Of a DNA stretch of 36,833 nucleotides, positions 16,489 to 25,087 are shown one piece after another. The DNA is from Ruminococcus sp. (GTDB lineage: Bacteria > Bacillota > Clostridia > Oscillospirales > Acutalibacteraceae), in assembly GCA_017433905.1 (NCBI GenBank), contig JAFRGI010000004.1, forward strand, positions 1-36,833, in the 5' to 3' direction. The translations under genes were made by a program, and so were the position numbers. Below the pieces are notes generated by a model. That model was not told the DNA's origin and made no database searches. It saw nothing but the letters and a program-made list of their open reading frames with translations. How positions within the stretch are numbered: position 1 is the first letter of the stretch; each line of letters opens with the position of its first letter.

Positions 16489-17271
16489 ATGATAACACCC
16501 GTTTACCAAAATCAGGTAAAAAGACTTCATGAGCTTGCCGAACGGTACGATTTGAAGCTTTACTGCATAGGCAGGAGTGTATGCCGGCGCAAAATCCGGG
16601 CGATGGATATCGGTCAGTCCGCACAACGGTGCCTGCTTGTCGGCGGCGTACACGGCACGGAGTATTTGACCGTGTCTGCAGCGCTGCAATTTGCAGAAGA
16701 TTATGCAAAACACCCCTGCGGCATGCAACTGACTGTCATTCCCTGCCTGAATCCCGACGGCACGGAAACCGCGCTGAAAAAAGGAATTTACTGGCAGGCA
16801 AATGCGCGCGGCGTTGATCTCAATCACAACTTTGATGCAGGGTGGCAGAAAGTCAAACAAAGGGAAATCTCTCTCGGAATCACCTCGCCTGCACCGACGC
16901 GCTACGGAGGAACATATCCCGAAAGCGAACCCGAAACGCGCGCCGTTGTGCGCCTTTGCGAAGCAGTCCGCTACGAGCGCGTGCTCGCCCTGCATAGCCA
17001 GGGCAGGGAAATATACTGGGATTTTGGCGCACATACACCGCCCTGCTGTTTACCGCTTGCCGAAAAAATGGCGCGTGCCGGCGGTTACCGGGTTGCCTCT
17101 CCCGAGGCGATCGCCACGGGCGGCGGCTTTAAGGATTGGTTTATTGAGCGGTTTCACCGCTGCGGCTTCACCGTAGAAATAGGACAAGGAAAAAATCCAC
17201 TTCCGCTCCGCGCTTTGGAGAAGGAATATCCGCACATTAGCCAAATACTCCGTGTTTTCGTATCCGGGTAG
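16489..17271 (+). CDS. M14-family zinc carboxypeptidase
   Basis: The 260-residue protein shows the M14 zinc site: H55 and E58 in GGVHGTEYL and H169 in LALHSQG. Substrate-binding R107 and N112 are in NARGVDLNHNFDAGW, and the catalytic Glu E230 is in FTVEIGQG. The small size and NHNFD motif fit gamma-D-glutamyl-diamino-acid peptidases (MpaA-like), which trim murein peptides. There is no signal peptide, so it probably acts in the cytoplasm on recycled peptides. AGGGG precedes ATG 16489. The 5' flank is shared with the divergent NUDIX gene; a TATAAT at 16462-16467 may be its -10 box, but no good -35 is seen. Confidence 0.88.
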   Translation: MITPVYQNQVKRLHELAERYDLKLYCIGRSVCRRKIRAMDIGQSAQRCLLVGGVHGTEYLTVSAALQFAEDYAKHPCGMQLTVIPCLNPDGTETALKKGIYWQANARGVDLNHNFDAGWQKVKQREISLGITSPAPTRYGGTYPESEPETRAVVRLCEAVRYERVLALHSQGREIYWDFGAHTPPCCLPLAEKMARAGGYRVASPEAIATGGGFKDWFIERFHRCGFTVEIGQGKNPLPLRALEKEYPHISQILRVFVSG

Positions 17272-17372
17272 GAAGTAGAGTATTTTTTCCTACACCGATA
17301 TCCCGTACCTTGTCTGTGTGTCACAAAAACCGCCGCAGCTCTCTCTGAAACATGCGTTTATCCCTTAGCCGC

Positions 17373-19874
17373 TCACCGATCATCCACCGTACCGGTATCT
17401 GCATTCTTCCCGTCCTTTCCGTCCTCATCGTCAAGAAAGGACATTTGGCTGACAATACTGTCAATCGCCTCATCTGAAATCACGTTCGGCTCATCCAGAT
17501 ATTTGGAACGGCGCTCAATTCCCTCAATCGCCATCTGCATTTCTTCCTGCGGTGTGCGCGGCGTACGCGGCGCACCATAGATTTCATCATCATCGGGATT
17601 CTGAATATTGACGTATTCCTCGGCAGGAGCATCCGGCTCGGCAACAGCTTCCTCCTCGGGCACGTTCTCCACAAGCGCGGGCTCGCTGCCGTCGTCATAC
17701 CCCTCCTCAGACGATTTCTTTTCCTCTCCGACATCATCTGCCGTAAGAGATTTTTCCTCATTTTGATGATCCGAAGCAGCGGCTCTGCTATCGTCTGTAT
17801 CATTCTCAGCAGCGGCGCTGCCGCTATCCGAGTTGTCCGCAACAGAAGCATCCGTGTCATCGGAGCTTTCTGCAGCAGGCTTGCTCTTATCCTTACCGAA
17901 ATCAGGCGCATCGTAGTTTTCATCAACCGCCTCGGCGGCTGCCATAATAACCTCTCCGGGCATGTCGATCTGTTTTTCGCGTCTTGCCTCAGCAACCGCT
18001 TTCAGCTCGTCCAGATGATTAACAGGCTTTTTGACCTTATCAGAAGTGTCGTCAAAATATATATCATACCACACAAGAAACACATATACCGTCCAAACGC
18101 GACGGCTGTTGTCCTCCTTGCCGCTGTAATGCTCGTCGAGCCAGCGGACTAACGCATCGGTATGAAAAAACTTCTGCGCGGTTCTGCCCTGAAATTTGCG
18201 TTTGACGACGTTATAATACTTTTCATCGCGCAGCCAAACACGGGTGGGCACGGGAAAACCGAGCTTTTCCTTTTCGGCAGTCTCCACGGGAAGGTGGCGC
18301 GCCGCCGCCTTGCGCATGGCATATTTGGTATTTTGTTTATTAACGCGAAGCTCGGCAGGCAGCGCTGAAGCAACCTTGAACACTTCTTTGTCCAGGAAAG
18401 GAACACGCAGCTCAAGCGAATTCGCCATACTCATGCGATCCGCCTTGAGCAAAATATCACCGACCATCCACATATTGATGTCAAGATACTGCATCTTTGT
18501 CACATCGTCCTGCTTGCGACAGCGGTAATAATATTTTTTGGCATACGTCTGCGGCTCCGTAGCAATGGAAGAATCCTTCAGCAGCGCTCGTTTTTCGCGC
18601 AAATCATACATAAACGCGTTACCGATATAACGATCTTCGAGCGTGTCACAGGCGCGAATCAAATAGTCGCGTCCCTTGATATCGGGCAGTCTGCGACAAA
18701 TCGCACGAATTGCCTTGCGCAGAAAATGCGGTACAATCTTCTGGTATATGCGGAATACACGCGGATCGTTGTAACAGGTGTAACCGCCGAACAACTCGTC
18801 GGCGCCCTCTCCGGAAAGAACCACCTTGACATACTCGCTTGCAAGCCGCGACACAAAATAGAGCGCGATACAGGACGGGTCGGCAAGCGGCTGATCCATA
18901 TGGTACTGCACAGTGGGCACCGCATCCCAGAATTCTTCACTGGAAATGAGGTGGGTATGATGCTCTACGCCGATTTTTTTGCTGAGCTCCTGCGCCCAGC
19001 TGATCTCATTATACTTTTCACCGAAGTCAAAGCCGACCGTAAATGTTTTTTGATCGGCAAAATAAGCAGAAACGTAGCTGGAATCCACGCCCGAGGAAAG
19101 GAAACAGCCAACCTCAACGTCAGCAATCTTGTGGGCGTTGACAGAATTTTCAAAAACGCTTTCGATCCTATCGACAGCCTCCTCCTCGCTCATACCTTCC
19201 ACCGGTTTGAACCGCGGCTCAAAGTAACGGGTGGTCTCCACCTCACCGTCCGTGTACCAAAGGTAATAACCCGGCATCAGGCAAAATACATCCTCGAAAA
19301 ATGTCTCCGGTGGCACGGCGTACTGGAAAGAAAGGTAGGTATCAAGCGCGCGCATATTAAACCGCTTGACGTACTTTGGATACTCCAAAATGCTCTTGAT
19401 TTCACTGGCGTAAACAAATTCACCTTCGATCTGCGCGTAATGCATGGGCTTGATTCCGAAAAAATCACGCGCAAGAAACAGAGATTTATCAACGGTATTG
19501 TAGATTGCAAAACCAAACATGCCGCGTAGCTTCGGCAGCAGATCCTCACGCCACTCCTCAAAACCGTGAATCAACACCTCGCTGTCCGATTCTGTTGAAA
19601 ACACATGGCCCTTTTTGATCAGCTTCGTGCGCAGCTCCTTATAATTATATATCTCTCCGTTAAAGGTGAGAACAAGAGTTTTGTCCTCATTGAAAATCGG
19701 CTGATGTCCTGCGTCCAAATCAATGATCGAAAGTCTGCGGAAACCCATATTCACGGAACCGTCCGCAAAAAAGCCTTCCGCATCGGGGCCCCGATGCGTG
19801 ATGACGTCCGTCATTCTTTTCAAAACGTCCTCGCTATGCTCCAAATGTCCTGTAAAACCGCAAATGCCGCACAT
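17373..19874 (-). CDS. asnB: asparagine synthetase (glutamine-hydrolysing) with acidic C-terminal tail
   Basis: The 833-residue protein begins MCGICGF, placing the glutaminase nucleophile at Cys2, so ATG 19874 (after AAAGGGG) is the start. The glutaminase domain shows THRGPDAEGFF and FNGEIYN. The synthetase domain has the ATP-binding FLSSGVDSSYVSAYF, GEGADELFGGY and the RMSMANSLELRVPFLD segment. These make asparagine from aspartate, glutamine and ATP. The enzyme fold ends near residue 620 (VWTVYVFLVWYDIYFD). About 210 further residues are highly acidic and low in complexity (many D, E, S, A), with a short helical stretch TPQEEMQMAIEGIERRSKYL near the end. Family members usually stop near 610-640 residues, so the tail is unusual. 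It has its own promoter. Confidence 0.94.
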   Translation of the reverse strand: MCGICGFTGHLEHSEDVLKRMTDVITHRGPDAEGFFADGSVNMGFRRLSIIDLDAGHQPIFNEDKTLVLTFNGEIYNYKELRTKLIKKGHVFSTESDSEVLIHGFEEWREDLLPKLRGMFGFAIYNTVDKSLFLARDFFGIKPMHYAQIEGEFVYASEIKSILEYPKYVKRFNMRALDTYLSFQYAVPPETFFEDVFCLMPGYYLWYTDGEVETTRYFEPRFKPVEGMSEEEAVDRIESVFENSVNAHKIADVEVGCFLSSGVDSSYVSAYFADQKTFTVGFDFGEKYNEISWAQELSKKIGVEHHTHLISSEEFWDAVPTVQYHMDQPLADPSCIALYFVSRLASEYVKVVLSGEGADELFGGYTCYNDPRVFRIYQKIVPHFLRKAIRAICRRLPDIKGRDYLIRACDTLEDRYIGNAFMYDLREKRALLKDSSIATEPQTYAKKYYYRCRKQDDVTKMQYLDINMWMVGDILLKADRMSMANSLELRVPFLDKEVFKVASALPAELRVNKQNTKYAMRKAAARHLPVETAEKEKLGFPVPTRVWLRDEKYYNVVKRKFQGRTAQKFFHTDALVRWLDEHYSGKEDNSRRVWTVYVFLVWYDIYFDDTSDKVKKPVNHLDELKAVAEARREKQIDMPGEVIMAAAEAVDENYDAPDFGKDKSKPAAESSDDTDASVADNSDSGSAAAENDTDDSRAAASDHQNEEKSLTADDVGEEKKSSEEGYDDGSEPALVENVPEEEAVAEPDAPAEEYVNIQNPDDDEIYGAPRTPRTPQEEMQMAIEGIERRSKYLDEPNVISDEAIDSIVSQMSFLDDEDGKDGKNADTGTVDDR

Positions 19875-19911
19875 ATGCACAACCCCTTTCAAGGATTTTA
19901 TATACTTATTT

Positions 19912-19940
19912 ATTTTACCACATCAACCCCGTAAATTCAA
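19912..19940 (-). promoter_or_regulatory. promoter of asnB
   Basis: Minus-strand -35 TTGAAT (19935-19940) and -10 TAAAAT (19912-19917) are spaced by 17 bases, about 30 bases before the ribosome binding site. It is divergent from the GH31 promoter 60 bases away. Confidence 0.72.
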
Positions 19941-19998
19941 CCGTATGAATATATTTTTTTGCCCCATATTACACCGCCGCCGACAAAACAAAAAACGT

Positions 19999-20027
19999 TT
20001 GCATTTATATTTTTTTTGTGATAGAAT
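19999..20027 (+). promoter_or_regulatory. promoter of the GH31 alpha-glucosidase gene
   Basis: -35 TTGCAT (19999-20004) and -10 TAGAAT (20022-20027) with a 17-base spacer. The leader that follows contains CCGACC/CCGTCGGTTTCC and CCGAAACCG repeats around 20040-20080 that could form a small hairpin or operator. Confidence 0.75.
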
Positions 20028-20107
20028 GACCGTAGCGGAGACCGACCAAAACCGTCGGTTTCCTACATAACCGAAACCGAAAAAATATGGAAAAGGAGCG
20101 TTTTTTC

Positions 20108-22000
20108 TTGATAACCAAATATTCGATGGGACAACCATACAGCACGGAAGCCGTCGTAAAAGACATCCCGACCGTCGGTTGGGAAAGTTTCCCCTTTGCA
20201 CACAAAACAGAAAACGAACAGTTTATTTTTTCCTTCACCATGGCAGGCGACGATATCATCTACGGTCTGGGAGAAGCATCGCGCGGCATTAATAAGCGCG
20301 GCTGGATATATCAGAGTTACTGTACAGACGAACCCACCCACCTGGAAACCAAAGAATCCCTTTACGCCGCGCATAACTTTTTGATTTTCCGCAACCACGG
20401 CATCTTTATCGACTTCCCTGCGCGGATCCGGTGGGATATCGGCTTTACTCGCTCCGACACCACGACAATCACGGTGGAGGGTACAGATTTTGACATCTAC
20501 GTCATTGAGGGGGATAAGCCGATCGACATTGTGCGTGCGTTCCGCAAAATCATCGGTCAAAGCTACATCCCCCCGTTCTGGGCATTTGGTTATCAACAGT
20601 CACGCTGGAGCTATCCGGACGAGGCGGCAGTGAACCGTGTTGTGGACGGCTATGATCATGCGGGCATCCCGCTCGACTGTGTTTATCTCGATCTCGACCT
20701 TATGGAACGGTACAAGGACTTTACCGTGAGCAGCGAAAGATTCCCGAACTTCCAATCTTTCGTTGCCGACAAGCGTGCGCACGGCATCCATCTCATTCCT
20801 ATCATTGACGCTGCCATCAAACAAGAGGACGGATACGACGTATATGAAGAAGGCAAGGCAAACGGATATTTCTGCAAAAATGCCGACGGAACCGATTTTG
20901 AGGGCGGCGTTTGGCCGGGTAATTCGTGTTTTCCTGATTTTATGCGCAGAGATGTGCGCGAATGGTTCGGCACACAATACAAAAAGCTCACGGATCTGGG
21001 GATCGACGGCTTTTGGAACGATATGAACGAGCCGGCGCTTTTCTATTCGGTGTCGAGCTTACAGAACGCGCTGAATTATGCCGCTGATCTGCGCGGACAA
21101 AATCTTGAACTCGAATCTTATTTCCGGCTCAAGGATACATTTTACAAGCTTTCCAATTCCCCCGACGACTACGCGTCCATATACCACAACATCGACGGCC
21201 GGTTGATCAATCACCAGCGAATCCACAACATTTACGGCGCCAACATGACCAAAGCGGCAAGCGAATACTTTGAGAAAGAATTCGGAAAAGAAAAAATTCT
21301 GATTTTCTCACGATCCTCATACATCGGCTCACACCGCACCAGCGGCATCTGGTTCGGCGACAACAGTTCCTGGTGGGCGCACATCCTGCTTTGCCTGAAA
21401 ATGCTGCCGTCGGCAAATATGTGCGGCTTCCTCTACTGCGGCGCAGATATAGGCGGATTCGGCGACAACGTCACCCGTGATTTGCTGCTGCGTTTTCTTG
21501 CGCTCGGTGTGTTCACACCTCTGATGCGCAACCATTCCTGTCTCAACACCCGCGATCAGGAATGCTTTAGCTTTGAAAATCCGGAGGATTTCCGCGACGT
21601 CGTTCAAGTGCGTTACCGACTGATCCCCTACCTCTACAAAACCTTCCGCAAAGCCAGCGAGGAAAACGACATGATTTTCCGTCCGCTGTCTTTCGACTAT
21701 CCCGAAGATACCATTGCCCGTGAATGCGAAACACAGCTGATGCTGGGCGACGAATGTATGATCGCTCCCGTTTATGAGCAAAACGCCGGAGGACGGTACG
21801 TTTATCTCCCCGAAGATATGACATTTGTGAAGCTCAGCGGCGAAAACGTCAGCAAACAACCGCTTTCCAAAGGCATACACTATGTAGACATTGCACTCAA
21901 CGAAGTGCCGCTTTTCATCAAAAAAGGCAAAACCATTCCACTCTGCAAGCCCGCTATGCGTACGTCGCTGCTGGACACCGAAACCCTGGAAGAAATCTGA
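20108..22000 (+). CDS. GH31 alpha-glucosidase
   Basis: The protein has an N-terminal beta domain and a GH31 barrel: GYQQSRWSYP, YLDLDLMERYKDFTVS, the nucleophile Asp in DGFWNDMNEPALF, SRSSYIGSHRTSGIWFGDN with the acid/base Asp, and GADIGGFGDN. It releases glucose from the non-reducing ends of maltose-type sugars; exact substrate unknown. No signal peptide is seen, so it is probably cytoplasmic. An ATG at 20087 is in frame but has no ribosome binding site. AAAAGGAG is read inside that extension and lies 9 bases before TTG 20108, which I prefer as the start (630 residues). The terminator 6 bases after the stop is shared with the convergent antiporter gene. Confidence 0.92.
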   Translation: MITKYSMGQPYSTEAVVKDIPTVGWESFPFAHKTENEQFIFSFTMAGDDIIYGLGEASRGINKRGWIYQSYCTDEPTHLETKESLYAAHNFLIFRNHGIFIDFPARIRWDIGFTRSDTTTITVEGTDFDIYVIEGDKPIDIVRAFRKIIGQSYIPPFWAFGYQQSRWSYPDEAAVNRVVDGYDHAGIPLDCVYLDLDLMERYKDFTVSSERFPNFQSFVADKRAHGIHLIPIIDAAIKQEDGYDVYEEGKANGYFCKNADGTDFEGGVWPGNSCFPDFMRRDVREWFGTQYKKLTDLGIDGFWNDMNEPALFYSVSSLQNALNYAADLRGQNLELESYFRLKDTFYKLSNSPDDYASIYHNIDGRLINHQRIHNIYGANMTKAASEYFEKEFGKEKILIFSRSSYIGSHRTSGIWFGDNSSWWAHILLCLKMLPSANMCGFLYCGADIGGFGDNVTRDLLLRFLALGVFTPLMRNHSCLNTRDQECFSFENPEDFRDVVQVRYRLIPYLYKTFRKASEENDMIFRPLSFDYPEDTIARECETQLMLGDECMIAPVYEQNAGGRYVYLPEDMTFVKLSGENVSKQPLSKGIHYVDIALNEVPLFIKKGKTIPLCKPAMRTSLLDTETLEEI

Positions 22001-22006
22001 TATTCA

Positions 22007-22041
22007 AAAGCGCTTCCGCGTCAAACGGAAGCGCTTTGCTC
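22007..22041 (+). terminator. bidirectional terminator between GH31 and antiporter genes
   Basis: A perfect 12-bp stem AAAGCGCTTCCG/CGGAAGCGCTTT with a 7-base loop, followed on the plus strand by GCTCTTTT. On the minus strand the stem is followed by TGAATATC with few T. The stop codon and last codons of the convergent antiporter gene lie within the loop and right arm. Confidence 0.85.
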
Positions 22042-23202
22042 TTTTCCAAACAGCAATTTGAGTATGATAGGTGTGGCAATACTGGAAATGATAATCAGCA
22101 AAATCACGGCTGTGAAATATGACGATCCGATCAACCCCTCGCTCAGACCGCGCTGGGCAACAATCAAAGCAACCTCGCCGCGCGTCATCATACCAACGCC
22201 GATCTTGAGGGTATCCTTTCCCCTAAAGCCGCATAGCCGCGACATCGCTCCGCAGCCGACGATCTTGCTCGACAGCGCAACCAACACAAACGCAACGGAA
22301 AACAGCACCAAATCCCACGTCACACCCTCCAGATTCGTTTTCAGCCCGATACTTGCAAAAAAGATCGGTCCGAAAATCATGTAGGAATTGATATCGAGCT
22401 TCTCCTCAATATATGTTGAATCGCGCAGGCTGCACAAAATGATACCCGCTACGTACGCGCCCGTGATATCGGCGATGCCAAACCATTGCTCGGCAATATA
22501 AGAAAATCCAAAGCAAAGAACCAAAGCGAGAATCGGAATACGGTGGGTATGAGGATACCGCTGATCAATCAAACGGAATACTTTGTAGATAAGAAAGCCC
22601 ACCACCAGTGCAAAAGCGAAAAATCCGACCGTACCGAGCACGACATGCAACGGATTTGACTCCGGGTTTTTGAATCCGATCACAAAGGTCAAAACCAGAA
22701 TACCGATCACATCGTCGATGATCGCCGCACTGAGGATCGTAGTTCCCAATTCCGTTTTGAGCTTCCCCAATTCCCGGAGCGTCTCCACCGTGATACTCAC
22801 GCTCGTCGCGGTCATGATCACGCCGATAAAAACAGCGGTAAAAAACTTTTCGCTGCCCCACGGTGCAAATCCGTAAAAACAATCGTACAACAGCGCCCCC
22901 CCCGCCAAAGGCACGGCGACTCCTGCACAAGCAATGGCAAACGCTTTCGGGCCCGTACGCAGCAGATCCCGCAAATTGGTTCCCAAACCTGCCGAAAACA
23001 TCAATATCACCACGCCGATCTGCGCACAAACATGGAGAAAATCGTTGAGCTGCACCCACCCGAGCACGCTCGGTCCAATGAGCAAACCTGCCAAAATTTC
23101 GCCTACTACCTGCGGCGCCCTGAGCTTGCGTGCCAACAGTCCGAACAGTTTGGCAAACAACATGATGATCGCTAAATCCTTAAAAACAGATAACACATCC
23201 AT
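22021..23202 (-). CDS. cation:proton antiporter (CPA2/KefB-like)
   Basis: The 393-residue polytopic protein matches the Na+/H+ exchanger core. It has about 12 hydrophobic segments, PQVVGEILAGLLIGPSVLGW, the SAAIIDDVIGILVL helix with its two Asp residues, and TRGEVALIVAQRGLSEG near the end. It lacks the C-terminal TrkA-N domain of Kef proteins. It would exchange Na+ or K+ for H+ across the membrane. ATG 23202 is preferred because GAGGGAAG lies 7 bases upstream; the longer open frame from 23220 translates this site. Its last codons form one arm of the shared terminator. Confidence 0.92.
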   Translation of the reverse strand: MDVLSVFKDLAIIMLFAKLFGLLARKLRAPQVVGEILAGLLIGPSVLGWVQLNDFLHVCAQIGVVILMFSAGLGTNLRDLLRTGPKAFAIACAGVAVPLAGGALLYDCFYGFAPWGSEKFFTAVFIGVIMTATSVSITVETLRELGKLKTELGTTILSAAIIDDVIGILVLTFVIGFKNPESNPLHVVLGTVGFFAFALVVGFLIYKVFRLIDQRYPHTHRIPILALVLCFGFSYIAEQWFGIADITGAYVAGIILCSLRDSTYIEEKLDINSYMIFGPIFFASIGLKTNLEGVTWDLVLFSVAFVLVALSSKIVGCGAMSRLCGFRGKDTLKIGVGMMTRGEVALIVAQRGLSEGLIGSSYFTAVILLIIISSIATPIILKLLFGKEQSASV

Positions 23203-23235
23203 AAATATCTTCCCTCTCATCCATAATCTGTTTTT

Positions 23236-23264
23236 ATGTTACACCTACCGTGCACGTTTGTTAA
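23236..23264 (-). promoter_or_regulatory. promoter of the antiporter gene
   Basis: Minus-strand -35 TTAACA (23259-23264) and -10 TAACAT (23236-23241) with a 17-base spacer, about 30 bases before the start codon. Confidence 0.65.
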
Positions 23265-23276
23265 CGGTTCTGCCTT

Positions 23277-23306
23277 AAAAAATCCTCTGCCACACGGACA
23301 GAGGAT
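23277..23306 (-). terminator. terminator of the GH25-GH13 operon
   Basis: On the minus strand the stem ATCCTCTG/CAGAGGAT with loop TCCGTGTGG is followed by a T run and then AA. It lies about 40 bases after the stop codon of the GH13 gene. Confidence 0.88.
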
Positions 23307-23343
23307 CTAAAACATTTGTATCGCACCAACACCGAACAGACGC

Positions 23344-25077
23344 TTATGCGAGCAGAATCACAAGTGATCCGCCTGCTTCCAGCGTACCGTTTTGATAACG
23401 GTTGGCAAACAGGATCTCTCCTTGGTCAGCCACACTGACTGCATCATCGCCGGCGTTAAGAATCACCTTAATTTTATCTCCCTTGATATAGGACACCAAA
23501 CGCGGATGCACTTCATCAAACTGATAGGTCACCTCATTTTCACGAAGCTCCTTATGCGCATAACGCATGGCAATCAAATCCGTGACTTTCTTACGGAAGT
23601 CGTCATACTTACCTGCCTCAATGTCATCCCACGGCATAGTCACACGGTCGAGCAACTCCGGTGATTCTCTCATGGCAATCTCTGTGCCGTAATAGAAACA
23701 GGGAACACCGGTCATAGTTAACGCGACCAGGATTTTCTGCAGCAACGCGTCCTCTCCGACACCTGCCTCAAAACGCGCCACCGTATCGTGCGTATCAAGA
23801 ATATTCAACAACACGCGGTTCACCGGATCGGGATATCTGGTATGACAAATATTCATCGTGTAGGCAAAGTCACGAGCCGTAAGATTTTTGTTGTGCCAAT
23901 AGTCATAGACGGTGCTCCAGAAGGGATAATTCATCATGGAATCATACTCGTCGCCTTGGAGCCATTGAAGCGAATCCTGCCAGTTTTCACCGAGAAGGAA
24001 TAGATCCGGCTTGAGTTCCTTGGTCTTTTCGCGTACCGTACGCAGGAACTTGTTCGACAGCTCGTCTCCCACATCAAAACGTATACCATCGATATCACAC
24101 GTTTTAATCCAGTAGGCGCTGATATCACAACAGAACTGAATAACCTCGGGATTACTGGTATTGAACTTCGGCATTGACGCCTCGAATCCAAAGGAGTAAA
24201 ACCGGTCATCTTCCGTGAAAGGATCATCCTTGTGCAAACCGTTTTCATCATTGATATAAAACCAATCAAAGTACTTAGATTTCCTGCCCTTTTCGAGCAC
24301 ATCCTTCCACGGTTCAAACCCTAAACCACAGTGGTTGAACACGATATCAAGCATAACATGGATACCGCGCTTATGTGCCTCGGCAATCAACTCGCGCAAA
24401 TCCTCTTCCGTACCGAAATCGCGGTCAATTTTAAAATAATCATCGGTATCATACTTATGATGACTGGCAGATTGAAAAATCGGCATCATATAAACACCGG
24501 TAATACCCAACTCCTGCAAATAGTCAAGATGCTCGGTAATACCCTTTAGCGTACCGCCGTAGCGTTCGTCAGGCAGCGTATCGTCCCATGAGCGCAAATT
24601 ATCTGCCTGCGGCGGCGCGTCATGGTGACGTGCAAAACGGTCGGGTCTGATTTGACACCACACAGAGTCGCCTACCCACGCGGGCGGTGTAAAAATTTCA
24701 TCAGCATGGATCCAAGAGAATTTGAATTGGTGACTGAACATTTCATCCAACTCACTCTTCTTGCAAAACTTGTTCTCCATGTAGCAATAAGTTTCTCCGT
24801 CCGCCTCAATTTCAAAGTAATACATCAAGCGTCTGTGCTTTGCTTGAACGTGCACGGAATAAATCATGTGATTGGCAAGCTCACGGGACGGTTTCATCTT
24901 TTTTCGTACGCCAAACCACCATGGCTCTCCGACCAATACTTGGACAAAAGGATCCTCATGGACAAGATACACAGCGTCCACATCCTTTCCTGTCATGATG
25001 TTGATAACCACATCATGTCCGTCGGTAGAATAACACATACTGGGTGTCCTTCGATGATATACAGCTGCTAAATTCAT
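23344..25077 (-). CDS. GH13 alpha-glycosidase (neopullulanase/cyclomaltodextrinase-like)
   Basis: The 577-residue enzyme has an N-terminal beta domain (about 1-125) and a GH13 barrel. Motifs are DIVFNHCG, nucleophile D335 in DGIRFDVGDE, acid/base E364 in FLLGENWQ, and H430-D431 in NILDTHDTVARF, with FYYGTEIAM and a C-terminal beta domain. The N-domain and MPIFQSASHHKYDTDDY segment fit the neopullulanase/maltogenic-amylase group that cuts cyclodextrins, pullulan or maltodextrins in the cytoplasm. ATG 25077 follows AGGAGG by 6 bases; this site overlaps the stop codon of the lysozyme gene, so translation is likely coupled. The longer frame from 25095 would translate the site. Confidence 0.92.
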   Translation of the reverse strand: MNLAAVYHRRTPSMCYSTDGHDVVINIMTGKDVDAVYLVHEDPFVQVLVGEPWWFGVRKKMKPSRELANHMIYSVHVQAKHRRLMYYFEIEADGETYCYMENKFCKKSELDEMFSHQFKFSWIHADEIFTPPAWVGDSVWCQIRPDRFARHHDAPPQADNLRSWDDTLPDERYGGTLKGITEHLDYLQELGITGVYMMPIFQSASHHKYDTDDYFKIDRDFGTEEDLRELIAEAHKRGIHVMLDIVFNHCGLGFEPWKDVLEKGRKSKYFDWFYINDENGLHKDDPFTEDDRFYSFGFEASMPKFNTSNPEVIQFCCDISAYWIKTCDIDGIRFDVGDELSNKFLRTVREKTKELKPDLFLLGENWQDSLQWLQGDEYDSMMNYPFWSTVYDYWHNKNLTARDFAYTMNICHTRYPDPVNRVLLNILDTHDTVARFEAGVGEDALLQKILVALTMTGVPCFYYGTEIAMRESPELLDRVTMPWDDIEAGKYDDFRKKVTDLIAMRYAHKELRENEVTYQFDEVHPRLVSYIKGDKIKVILNAGDDAVSVADQGEILFANRYQNGTLEAGGSLVILLA

Positions 25078-25087
25078 TTTTCTCCTC

